Shown here: one piece after another, positions 13,411 to 19,772 of the stretch | How positions within the stretch are numbered: the first letter of the stretch is position 1 | How the letters are laid out: every line of letters begins with the position of its first letter | Assembly (NCBI GenBank): GCA_023406715.1 | Contig: JAEXVC010000265.1 | Location: forward strand, 1-19,772 | DNA from: Bacteroidota bacterium | Lineage (GTDB): Bacteria > Bacteroidota > Bacteroidia > Bacteroidales > Tenuifilaceae | Length of the DNA stretch: 19,772 nucleotides | Direction: 5' to 3' | Position numbers and translations under genes: made by a program | Notes under the pieces: model-generated | Database searches by the model: none | The model's input: only the letters and a program-made list of their open reading frames with translations | Told to the model about the DNA's origin: nothing

Positions 13411-14649
13411 ATGAACAGATATATTATTGCTTTAGGATTTCTTATTCTTGGCAATTTCACTGGGTTTTCGCAAAAAATAAGTGTAAGTATTTTCAACGAT
13501 ACTAAGCTATCAACAGTACTTATAACTCCCACAAAGGGAAATTATAAGTTGATTTTAGGCGATACTCAGGAATCGCTACGCGAGAACCAGATTCTTTACC
13601 TTAGTCGTTCGGGCGATTCAGTAATGGTGCGCGATGCCAATCGCAATTTGGGAACTTGGAAACGAGTATCGATTGTTGGCGAAACCAACGAGGATGTTAT
13701 CCGTGTTAAACCAATTATGCCTGCAAGTCCAGCACGTTTATACGACGATAACCTGAGTTTCTACGTGGAGTTCGATAGAATTATGGCTATCAACCTGATA
13801 GATGAGGAGAAATATATTGCCGCAGTGGTTGAAGCCGAAGGTGGTCCTAATAAAGAGGATGAGTTCTACAAAGCACAGGCTTTAATTGTACGTACCTATA
13901 CTTTTACTCATTTGCAAAAGCACAGTGCGGAAGGGTTTAACCTTTGCGATGGCACTCATTGTCAAGCCTACAAAGGACGAAGCGAAAAGGACGATGACAT
14001 TTACACTGCAACTTCCGATACCAAGGATTTAATCATTGTTGATTCGTTGAATAGACCAATAACCGCTGCTTTTCACGCAAACTGTGGTGGTCAAACAGCC
14101 AATTCTGGTGATGTTTGGGTAGAGTCATTGCCATACCTCACGTCTGTTCCTGATAAGTACTGTTCAAGTTCGCGTAGTGCTTTCTGGGAGCGCAGAGTTC
14201 CATTGAAGGAATGGAAAGAATTTCTTGTAAAGGAGGGAGTGGATACCTTAAAGATAGTGAAGAACTCGGAAATGAATTTTGAACCGAGAACACGTCCCAA
14301 AACTTATACTGTTTATGGCATAGATATTCCAACAACAAAAATTCGTAAGCAATTTAAGTTGCGCTCTGCTTGGTTCTCAATATCGGTTTTTAAAACCGAG
14401 GTGCGTTTTTCCGGTAAAGGCTATGGTCACGGAGTTGGTCTTTGTCAGGATGGTGCAATGAGTATGGCTACTCGAGGCTGGATCTACGATAAAATTATTG
14501 AGTACTACTACAAAGGCGTTAAAATAGTTAATGCTAATACTGTTAATGCTACTGATGTGAAATTGGATACATTGAATGTTCAGGAACATCCCGAGTCAGA
14601 GCAAATGCAGTTACCTCCAGATTTTCATAAACAACACAGGCAAAATTAA
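13411..14649 (+). CDS. SpoIID/LytB domain protein, exported
   Basis: A protein of 412 residues from ATG 13411 (TTG 13405 would add two). The first 20 residues, rich in I, L, A, F and G after MNRY, look like a signal peptide, with possible cleavage near residue 20. A beta-rich region to about residue 115 precedes the SpoIID domain, with YIAAVVEAEGG at 135-145 (the segment holding the catalytic acid in SpoIID), IVRTYTF at 159-165, CDGTHCQAYKG near 179-189 and the signature GYGHGVGLCQDGA near 337-349. SpoIID proteins are lytic transglycosylases acting on denuded glycan; in a non-sporulating Gram-negative this suggests periplasmic peptidoglycan remodelling (inference). gldF starts 8 bases later. 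Confidence 0.88.
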   Translation: MNRYIIALGFLILGNFTGFSQKISVSIFNDTKLSTVLITPTKGNYKLILGDTQESLRENQILYLSRSGDSVMVRDANRNLGTWKRVSIVGETNEDVIRVKPIMPASPARLYDDNLSFYVEFDRIMAINLIDEEKYIAAVVEAEGGPNKEDEFYKAQALIVRTYTFTHLQKHSAEGFNLCDGTHCQAYKGRSEKDDDIYTATSDTKDLIIVDSLNRPITAAFHANCGGQTANSGDVWVESLPYLTSVPDKYCSSSRSAFWERRVPLKEWKEFLVKEGVDTLKIVKNSEMNFEPRTRPKTYTVYGIDIPTTKIRKQFKLRSAWFSISVFKTEVRFSGKGYGHGVGLCQDGAMSMATRGWIYDKIIEYYYKGVKIVNANTVNATDVKLDTLNVQEHPESEQMQLPPDFHKQHRQN

Positions 14650-14657
14650 TTACTACG

Positions 14658-15389
14658 ATGTTTGCAATATTCACAAAGGAATTAAAGGATTTTTTTTCGT
14701 CGCTAACTGGTTACATCTCAGCAATAGTATTTCTTCTGATTATTGGCTTGATGATGTGGGTGATCCCTGGCGATTTGAATGTTTTGGATAGCGGTTACGC
14801 TACTCTCGATTCACTTTTCTCAATTGCTCCTTGGGTATTTCTTTTCCTTGTTCCAGCGGTTACAATGCGGACTTTTTCCGAGGAAAAGCGCTCAGGCACT
14901 ATTGAGTTGATTTTAACCCGACCAATTTCCGACACCCAAATGGTGCTAGGTAAATTCTTTGCATCGGTAGTGCTTGTGCTTATCATTTTAATTCCGGCTT
15001 TACTGTTTTACCTATCGGTTTACTTGTTGGGAAATCCTGTTGGAAATATCGATACTGGCGGAACTTGGGGTTCGTTTATTGGATTGTTCTTCCTTGCATC
15101 GGCATACGCCGCTGTGGGTATTTTTACATCGAGCTTAACCGATAATCAGATTGTTTCCTTTATTCTATCGATGCTATTGTGCTTTTTGCTTTATACTGGA
15201 TTGGAATCATTGGCTCTACTCGATGCTTTTTCGGGTATTAAGTATCTCTTGGTTTCATTAAGCATTAGTGAGCATTATGGTTCAATGAGTAGGGGTGTGA
15301 TTGATACCCGCGATGTGGTTTACTTTGTTGCACTTTCAGCACTATTTTTAATTTTTACCAGAACTAAACTTGAGTCACGTAAGTGGTAG
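14658..15389 (+). CDS. gldF: ABC transporter permease, GldF type
   Basis: A protein of 243 residues with about six membrane helices. It starts with the typical ABC-2 permease head FTKELKDFFSSLTGYISAIVF, and the cytosolic block TMRTFSEEKRSGTIELILTRPISD (near residues 68-91) is the conserved ABC-2 coupling segment. It is followed 18 bases later by gldG, and this pair defines the gliding-motility-associated transporter in which GldA is the ATPase. The substrate of the complex is unknown. No gldA gene lies in the window, so the ATPase must be encoded elsewhere, as in other Bacteroidota. Presence of gldFG does not by itself show that the cell glides, since many non-gliding Bacteroidota carry related genes. 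Confidence 0.9.
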   Translation: MFAIFTKELKDFFSSLTGYISAIVFLLIIGLMMWVIPGDLNVLDSGYATLDSLFSIAPWVFLFLVPAVTMRTFSEEKRSGTIELILTRPISDTQMVLGKFFASVVLVLIILIPALLFYLSVYLLGNPVGNIDTGGTWGSFIGLFFLASAYAAVGIFTSSLTDNQIVSFILSMLLCFLLYTGLESLALLDAFSGIKYLLVSLSISEHYGSMSRGVIDTRDVVYFVALSALFLIFTRTKLESRKW

Positions 15390-15407
15390 CATTTCAAAAT
15401 TGAGTTT

Positions 15408-17108
15408 ATGAATAAATCAGTACGATATAAAGGTTTAGTCCGTTTGGCAATTGCTTTAACTACAATTGCAATGGTAGTTTTCCTATCTAATATTTTTTAC
15501 CTGCGTTTCGATTTAACATCGGAGAAACGTTACACACTCCAGGATATAACTAAGCGAACTCTAAAGGATTTAAACGATGCTATTTACATTAAAGTCTACC
15601 TCGATGGCGATTTGCCAATTGGTTTGAACCGAATGAAAAAGGCATTGACCGAAACTCTTGACGAGTTTAGGGTTATTGTTGGCAAAAATATCCAGTTCGA
15701 GTTCATCAATCCTTCCGAATCTGCAAATACCAAAGAACGACAAAAAGTTTACAATCAACTTTACGAAAAAGGATTGCAGCCTACCAATATTCAGCAAAAC
15801 GACAAGGAAGGTGGTAGTACTCAAAAGCTTGTTTTCCCTGGACTTATTATGAACTATGCTGGACGTGAGGTGCCTGTCAATCTTTTAAAGAATATTCCTG
15901 GCTTATCAGCCGATGAGAATATCAACCTTTCAATCCAGAATTTTGAGTTTGCTTTGGTTGATGGTTTGATGAAGTTAACTACCGAAACTCGTCCTAAAAT
16001 AGCGTTTATTCAAGGTCACGGCGAGTTCGATGAGTTTCAAACTGGAGATATTGAGAAGGGTCTATCGGAATATTACGATATTGACAGAGTTGCTATTAGA
16101 GGTAATATTGATGCACTTAAACCTTTCCAAACAGTTATAATTGCTGGTACAAACCAGCCAATGCCCGAAAACGATAAAATTGCCATTGACCAGTTTGTGA
16201 TGAATGGCGGCAGGGTGCTTTGGTTTATCGACCCTGTTCAAGTAAGCATTGATAGTTTGTCGAAAGGCGCATCAACTCTTGCGTTTGTGAACCAGCATAA
16301 CCTCGACGATATGCTATTCCGTTACGGTGCGCGCTTAAACCCAATGCTGATTCAAGATTTACAGTGTGCTGTAATTCCTGTAAATATGGCTTTGGCAGGA
16401 CAAGAACCAAAGTTTGTGCCCGCACCTTGGGTTTACTATCCGTTACTTGCGGCACCCACAAATCATCCCGTAACGCGTAACTTAAACCTTATACATAGCC
16501 AATTTGTAAGTCCTGTTGATACAGTTGGTGGAAGTTCGGCAATCAAAAAGCATTATCTGCTTTATACATCAATGAATGGTAAGGTTTTGCAGGTACCATT
16601 GTTTGTGAGTTTATCGCAGGTTAACCAGCGAATCAACGAGCGCGAGTTCCGTATTTCGAATATTCCTGTAGCCGTGGAACTTTCTGGCGAATTTCAATCG
16701 GTTTTCCGTAATCGCCCATTGTCGGGTTATAATAATGGTCAGCCATTCGAGTTCAAAGATAAAAGCGCATTCACAAGGATGATTGTTGTTGCCGATGCCG
16801 ATATTATACGTAACGATGTGCAACGCAGACCCAATGGTGCATACATTATTCCGCTTGGTTACGATAGGTTTACCAATCAAACCTTTGGTAATAAGGAGTT
16901 GGTAATGAATATGGTTCGTTACCTAAACGACGATGAGGGATTGATGAACCTTCGCTCACGCGACTTTAAGCTTCGCTTACTTGACCGTAAGGCAATACTG
17001 CAATCGCGCCTAAAATGGCAACTAATTAATATGCTAATACCTTCCGCAATATTAGTAATTGGAGGATTTGTTTGGTTGTATGTTAGACGGAGGAAATATA
17101 CTAGGTAA
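15408..17108 (+). CDS. gldG: Gliding motility-associated transporter component GldG
   Basis: A protein of 566 residues with one N-terminal membrane helix (LVRLAIALTTIAMVVFLSNIF, about residues 10-30), a large extracytoplasmic domain and a C-terminal helix (MLIPSAILVIGGFVWLYV) followed by RRRKYTR. The region after the first helix has the GldG signature FDLTSEKRYTL (residues 33-43), then IKVYLDGDLPIGLNRMK and LDEFRVI. An internal ABC-type segment has IAFIQGHGEFDE near residue 200 and GGRVLWFIDPV near 268. GldG works with the GldF permease and GldA ATPase; the transported substrate is not known. It lies 18 bases after gldF. The next gene begins after 53 bases that contain a repeated leader element. 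Confidence 0.92.
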   Translation: MNKSVRYKGLVRLAIALTTIAMVVFLSNIFYLRFDLTSEKRYTLQDITKRTLKDLNDAIYIKVYLDGDLPIGLNRMKKALTETLDEFRVIVGKNIQFEFINPSESANTKERQKVYNQLYEKGLQPTNIQQNDKEGGSTQKLVFPGLIMNYAGREVPVNLLKNIPGLSADENINLSIQNFEFALVDGLMKLTTETRPKIAFIQGHGEFDEFQTGDIEKGLSEYYDIDRVAIRGNIDALKPFQTVIIAGTNQPMPENDKIAIDQFVMNGGRVLWFIDPVQVSIDSLSKGASTLAFVNQHNLDDMLFRYGARLNPMLIQDLQCAVIPVNMALAGQEPKFVPAPWVYYPLLAAPTNHPVTRNLNLIHSQFVSPVDTVGGSSAIKKHYLLYTSMNGKVLQVPLFVSLSQVNQRINEREFRISNIPVAVELSGEFQSVFRNRPLSGYNNGQPFEFKDKSAFTRMIVVADADIIRNDVQRRPNGAYIIPLGYDRFTNQTFGNKELVMNMVRYLNDDEGLMNLRSRDFKLRLLDRKAILQSRLKWQLINMLIPSAILVIGGFVWLYVRRRKYTR

Positions 17109-17110
17109 TT

Positions 17111-17161
17111 GTTCCAAAAAGGTCACCTGTCACTGATTGTCACTAGTCACTTATAAAAACT
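17111..17161 (+). repeat. GTCACT-word leader element, copy 2
   Basis: Contains GTCACT at 17129-17134, 17139-17144 and 17146-17151, preceded by CCAAAAAGGTCACC and followed by TTATAAAAAC up to ATG 17162. The segment 17138-17153 matches the minus-strand copy (plus 8321-8336) at 15 of 16 bases, and similarity runs for about 50 bases with small gaps. Unlike copy 1 it lacks the opposite arm that would form a hairpin. Confidence 0.7.
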
Positions 17162-18139
17162 ATGAAATTCCTCAAGCATTACTGGTGGTTTATAGCCCTT
17201 CTTACAATTAGCACATTGTTTTTGGTTCAAAGAATGAGTACGCGTAGTGCTAATCTGCGTCAATTTATGATAACAAATACCGTCGCGGTAGACGGCATTT
17301 CCATTGTCAAGGGTGTGGATTCTATCTCGATTAGCAAAACTGCGGAAGGTTGGGTATTGGATGAGAAACAGGTAGATACTATCGCCGTAAAATCACTTTT
17401 TAATGTGCTATCGTACACAGTAACTAACTCTCCAGTTCCGTCATCTCAAAATGATAGTATTGCTGATTTTATTAGGAGGAATGGAACTTTGCTAAAAGTT
17501 TACTCAAAAGGTAGGGTTAAGTTAGATTTCTACGCATATTATTTACCAGAGTATAGGAAAAATATTTTTGTAAATAGTCATACCAATGAGGCTTTCTTTG
17601 TGGATTTGATTGATTATTCAGGTGATATTTCAGAATTATTTATCACCGAGAAATCATACTGGACGGGCAATAGACTATTCAATATCCCAATCTCAAAGGT
17701 TTTAAGAGTTGAAGTAGATATTCCTCAAAATCCAGAAGAGTCATATATAATAGGTATAGGTAATGGCCGTTTTGAGTTGATAATGAAGTCAACTGGCGAA
17801 AAGGTTTCTAATCCTAATACCGAGAGATTAGCCCGTTTTGTTAGTGGTTTGCGAAGCATAACTGCATCAAAAACTTCTCAGGAACAGTTGAATACATTTA
17901 AGGATGAACTGAAAAATGCTCAACCAATGCGAGTTGTCACTTTATATTCTGATGCACAATCGAGTCAGATAGTTCTATATCCCATTAAGGTTGATAAAAT
18001 CAACGAGTTGGGTGTAAAAGTGGAGTTTGACCCCAACCGTTTTTATGTGGTTTATGCTGATAATCAAATTGCTGAAGCAACCTATGTTAATTTTTCTTCG
18101 GTATTATTGGATATTGCCGATTTGGTAGTTAAAAACTAA
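17162..18139 (+). CDS. Exported/membrane-anchored DUF4340-like protein
   Basis: A protein of 325 residues with one N-terminal membrane helix (HYWWFIALLTISTLFLV, about residues 6-22) and otherwise a soluble, presumably periplasmic body. The early part has repeated beta-type segments, VAVDGISIVKGVDSISISKT, then EGWVLDEKQVDTIAVKSLFNVLS, a pattern of strand-strand-W-helix that resembles DUF4340 proteins. Those often lie next to ABC-2 permease and GldG-family genes. The family call rests on pattern and position and has not been tested by a profile search. It follows gldG by 53 bases, across the GTCACT leader element, and is the last gene before the dnaN leader. No catalytic motif is seen, so it is likely a structural or accessory part of the GldFG transporter (inference). 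Confidence 0.6.
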   Translation: MKFLKHYWWFIALLTISTLFLVQRMSTRSANLRQFMITNTVAVDGISIVKGVDSISISKTAEGWVLDEKQVDTIAVKSLFNVLSYTVTNSPVPSSQNDSIADFIRRNGTLLKVYSKGRVKLDFYAYYLPEYRKNIFVNSHTNEAFFVDLIDYSGDISELFITEKSYWTGNRLFNIPISKVLRVEVDIPQNPEESYIIGIGNGRFELIMKSTGEKVSNPNTERLARFVSGLRSITASKTSQEQLNTFKDELKNAQPMRVVTLYSDAQSSQIVLYPIKVDKINELGVKVEFDPNRFYVVYADNQIAEATYVNFSSVLLDIADLVVKN

Positions 18140-18149
18140 AACCCTTTTG

Positions 18150-18157
18150 TAATTTTG
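18150..18157 (+). promoter_or_regulatory. Weak candidate -7 box for dnaN
   Basis: TAATTTTG fits TAnnTTTG and lies at the start of the 188-base gap before dnaN. The nearest upstream TTG (18122-18124) is 25 bases away, more than the usual 19-21. The leader would be about 165 bases. There is no terminator between the DUF4340-like gene and dnaN, so read-through is an equally good explanation. Confidence 0.3.
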
Positions 18158-18327
18158 TGGGTAAAATTTCGTATTATTGACTTCCCAAAAAATTATTGAA
18201 AAGATTGATTTACAGGCATTCCTTTGAAACATCTGCCTTAAATTATTGTCCAGTAATGATTTCGGGAAAATTTTTTGAATCGAAAAAATAAAAACAAACT
18301 ATAACATTAACATTAAACTTTACAGTG

Positions 18328-19458
18328 ATGAAGTTCGTAGTATCAAGCACTGAGCTTTTAAGCCACCTATCGGTGGTTAGTAGGGTGATTAGCAGCAAAA
18401 ACACCCTTCCTATTCTCGATAACTTCCTTTTCAAATTAGAGGGTAACGACCTTGAGATTACCGCATCGGATTTGGAATCGACCTTAACAACCCGCATTAC
18501 CCTTGAGAATGTTTCGGGTGATGGTTCCGTGGCTATTCCTTACAAAATTCTGATTGATACATTGAAGGAGTTCTCGGAGCAACCGCTTACTTTCGATATC
18601 GACCCAGGTTCTCTTGCAATTGTTATTAACTCAGAGAACGGTCAGTTTAACATTGTTGGTCAACCAGCTGACGATTTCCCCGCAAAAGCAGATATCAAGG
18701 CCGAGGGAAAAACTACTGTAAAACTAGCAGCCGATATTTTATTAAATGGTATCACCAAAACCATTTTTGCAACAGCTGACGATGAGATGCGTCCAGTTAT
18801 GAACGGTATTTTCATCGACCTAAATTCCGATGGTATCACCTTTGTGGCTTCTGACTCTCATAAGTTGGTTCGCTACCGTCGTAAAGATGTTCAGGGCGAT
18901 TCTGAGTCATCATTTATTCTTCCAAAGAAACCAGCAACTTTATTAAAGAACATTCTTGCAAAGGAAACTGGTTCAATTGTAGTTGATTTCGATACAAAAA
19001 ACGCTCGCGTTACAATGGCAAACTACACGTTGATTTGCCGTTTAGTGGAGGGTACTTATCCTAACTACAGTGCAGTTATCCCAACCAATAATCCTAACAA
19101 GATGATTATTGACCGTGTTGAGGTTTACAATGCACTTCGTAGGGTATCAATCTACTCTAATGCAGCAAGCAACCTTATTAAGTTATCGTTAACTGGTAAT
19201 CAGTGCGTTGTATCTGCGCAGGATTTAGATTTCTCGGTATCGGCTTACGAGCGTTTAAAATGCGAGTACGAGGGCGAGGATATGGAAATTGGTTTCAAAT
19301 CTGCTTTCCTTGTTGAGATTCTTGCAAATCTTTCTTCTTCGGATATCGTGCTTTCAATGTCCGACCCATCGCGTGCAGGTTTATTGTTCCCTAACACGAA
19401 CGAAAACCCCGACGAGGATGTGCTGATGTTACTAATGCCAATGATGATTGGTGCTTAA
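18328..19458 (+). CDS. dnaN: DNA polymerase III beta subunit (sliding clamp)
   Basis: A protein of 376 residues, standard for the clamp. The start MKFVVSSTELLSHLSVVSRVISSKNTLPIL is the canonical N-terminus; I chose ATG 18328 over GTG 18325, which would add one residue. Three clamp domains follow without gaps: a first domain with LEITASDLESTL, a second with GIFIDLNSDGITFVASDSHKL near residues 152-172, and a third ending in LMLLMPMM near the C-terminus. Dimers encircle DNA and hold polymerase III on the template. It is isolated from dnaA here and follows the gldFG-DUF4340 genes, an order I associate with Bacteroidota. It ends with a long hairpin terminator. Confidence 0.96.
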   Translation: MKFVVSSTELLSHLSVVSRVISSKNTLPILDNFLFKLEGNDLEITASDLESTLTTRITLENVSGDGSVAIPYKILIDTLKEFSEQPLTFDIDPGSLAIVINSENGQFNIVGQPADDFPAKADIKAEGKTTVKLAADILLNGITKTIFATADDEMRPVMNGIFIDLNSDGITFVASDSHKLVRYRRKDVQGDSESSFILPKKPATLLKNILAKETGSIVVDFDTKNARVTMANYTLICRLVEGTYPNYSAVIPTNNPNKMIIDRVEVYNALRRVSIYSNAASNLIKLSLTGNQCVVSAQDLDFSVSAYERLKCEYEGEDMEIGFKSAFLVEILANLSSSDIVLSMSDPSRAGLLFPNTNENPDEDVLMLLMPMMIGA

Positions 19459-19469
19459 TAAACTTACAT

Positions 19470-19527
19470 AAAACCTTCCCGTAGAACTGCTTCCAAAATT
19501 CTGGAAGTGTCTATGGGAAGGTTTTTT
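19470..19527 (+). terminator. Long hairpin terminator after dnaN
   Basis: The outer stem AAAACCTTCCC (19470-19480) pairs with GGGAAGGTTTT (19515-19525), a middle stem around 19481-19487 pairs with 19509-19514 with one bulge, and the inner stem CTTCCA (19490-19495) pairs with TGGAAG (19502-19507). T residues follow on the plus strand. It is unusually long for a terminator but well formed, lying 12 bases past the dnaN stop. Confidence 0.88.
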
Positions 19528-19543
19528 ATTTTTAGTTTTGTCT

Positions 19544-19570
19544 TGTCATACCGAGCGCAGCGAGGTATCT
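19544..19570. repeat. REP-like palindromic element
   Basis: TGTCATACCGAGCGCAGCGA, continuing GGTATCT, resembles the dispersed extragenic palindromes of the TGTCAT-CCGAGCG-AGCGAGG type found in many genomes. ATACC (19548-19552) pairs with GGTAT (19564-19568). It is GC-rich compared with its surroundings and lies between a terminator and the next gene. Only one copy is in this window, so the repeat status rests on recognition of the motif. Confidence 0.55.
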
Positions 19571-19597
19571 AATTAAAATGAAATTATAATCAAAATA

Positions 19598-19772
19598 ATG
19601 AAGTTAAACATCAAAAACCCCTTGGTATTTATCGACCTTGAAACCACAGGTATTGATATTGTTAAGGATAGAATAGTTGAGATAGCAATTCTTAAGGTTA
19701 CCCCTGATGGTAAAGAGGAGATGAAGGTTCGAAGAATCAACCCTGAGATGCCAATTCCGCCCGAGACTACTG
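19598..19772 (+). CDS. 3'-5' exonuclease, DEDDh family (partial, cut by window end)
   Basis: The first 58 residues of a protein running off the right edge. After MKLNIKNP comes FIDLETTGIDIVKDRIVEIAI, the exonuclease I motif (DxE, Asp13 and Glu15) of the DnaQ-like superfamily. The following PDGKEEMKVRRINPEMPIPP fits DNA polymerase III epsilon-type exonucleases of Bacteroidota, where the gene often follows dnaN. The remaining catalytic motifs lie beyond the window, so it could be the proofreading epsilon subunit or another DnaQ-like exonuclease. The start at ATG 19598 gives the family-like N-terminus. The terminator and REP-like element upstream suggest a separate transcript. Confidence 0.85.
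   Translation, partial: MKLNIKNPLVFIDLETTGIDIVKDRIVEIAILKVTPDGKEEMKVRRINPEMPIPPETT

Noticed and set aside
18243..18497. Minus-strand frame antisense to the dnaN start
   Set aside because: Shadow of dnaN; no promoter, ribosome site or domain.

Overview
The window reads as chromosomal DNA of an anaerobic or facultatively anaerobic member of the Bacteroidota, probably near Bacteroidales/Marinilabiliales. The grounds are the AT-rich base composition, the yicC-gmk-nadD and surE-lpxB-SpoIID-gldF-gldG-dnaN gene orders, the gliding-type gldF/gldG pair, the lipid A gene lpxB, and promoters of the Bacteroidota type (TTG, about 20 bases, then TAnnTTTG) instead of sigma70 boxes. No rRNA, tRNA, CRISPR array, transposase or phage gene was seen.

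Layout. (1) 124-2562, plus strand: yicC, gmk, nadD and a small TPR protein, closed by a bidirectional hairpin terminator at 2567-2590. (2) 2610-10612, minus strand: a catabolic block. Read in its own direction it holds a fused ADP-forming acyl-CoA synthetase, an untracked 49-residue membrane peptide, a six-helix membrane protein and a flavodoxin (terminator at 6972-6996), then an aminotransferase, a 2x[4Fe-4S] ferredoxin and the alpha, beta and gamma subunits of a branched-chain 2-oxoacid:ferredoxin oxidoreductase. (3) 10613-11168: a 556-base intergenic region between divergent genes, with a good promoter for the acyl-CoA synthetase, a promoter for surE, a degenerate repeat array and a cluster of strong hairpins. 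(4) 11169-18139, plus strand: surE, a 97-residue membrane protein, lpxB, a SpoIID-domain protein, gldF, gldG and a DUF4340-like protein, tightly packed as one operon. (5) 18328-end: dnaN, a long terminator hairpin, a REP-like palindrome and the start of a DEDDh exonuclease gene cut by the window edge.

How the genes fit together. The minus-strand block could form a complete ATP-yielding route from amino acids: transamination to a 2-oxoacid, oxidative decarboxylation to acyl-CoA with electrons passing to ferredoxin or flavodoxin, then acyl-CoA + ADP + Pi to free acid + ATP. The plus-strand block is envelope and surface biology (lipid A, peptidoglycan-active SpoIID protein, gliding-type ABC transporter) joined to replication (sliding clamp, exonuclease).

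The least explained signals are in the non-coding DNA. An approximately 50-base element built of GTCACT words lies flush against the start codons of two unrelated genes (8312 minus, 17162 plus). A 40-base near-identical sequence is placed upstream of both yicC and the acyl-CoA synthetase gene in the same orientation relative to each gene. A hairpin cluster at 10870-10990 includes a terminator-like structure with no gene to terminate. Two small membrane proteins (8387-8536 and 11974-12267) are also of unknown function.
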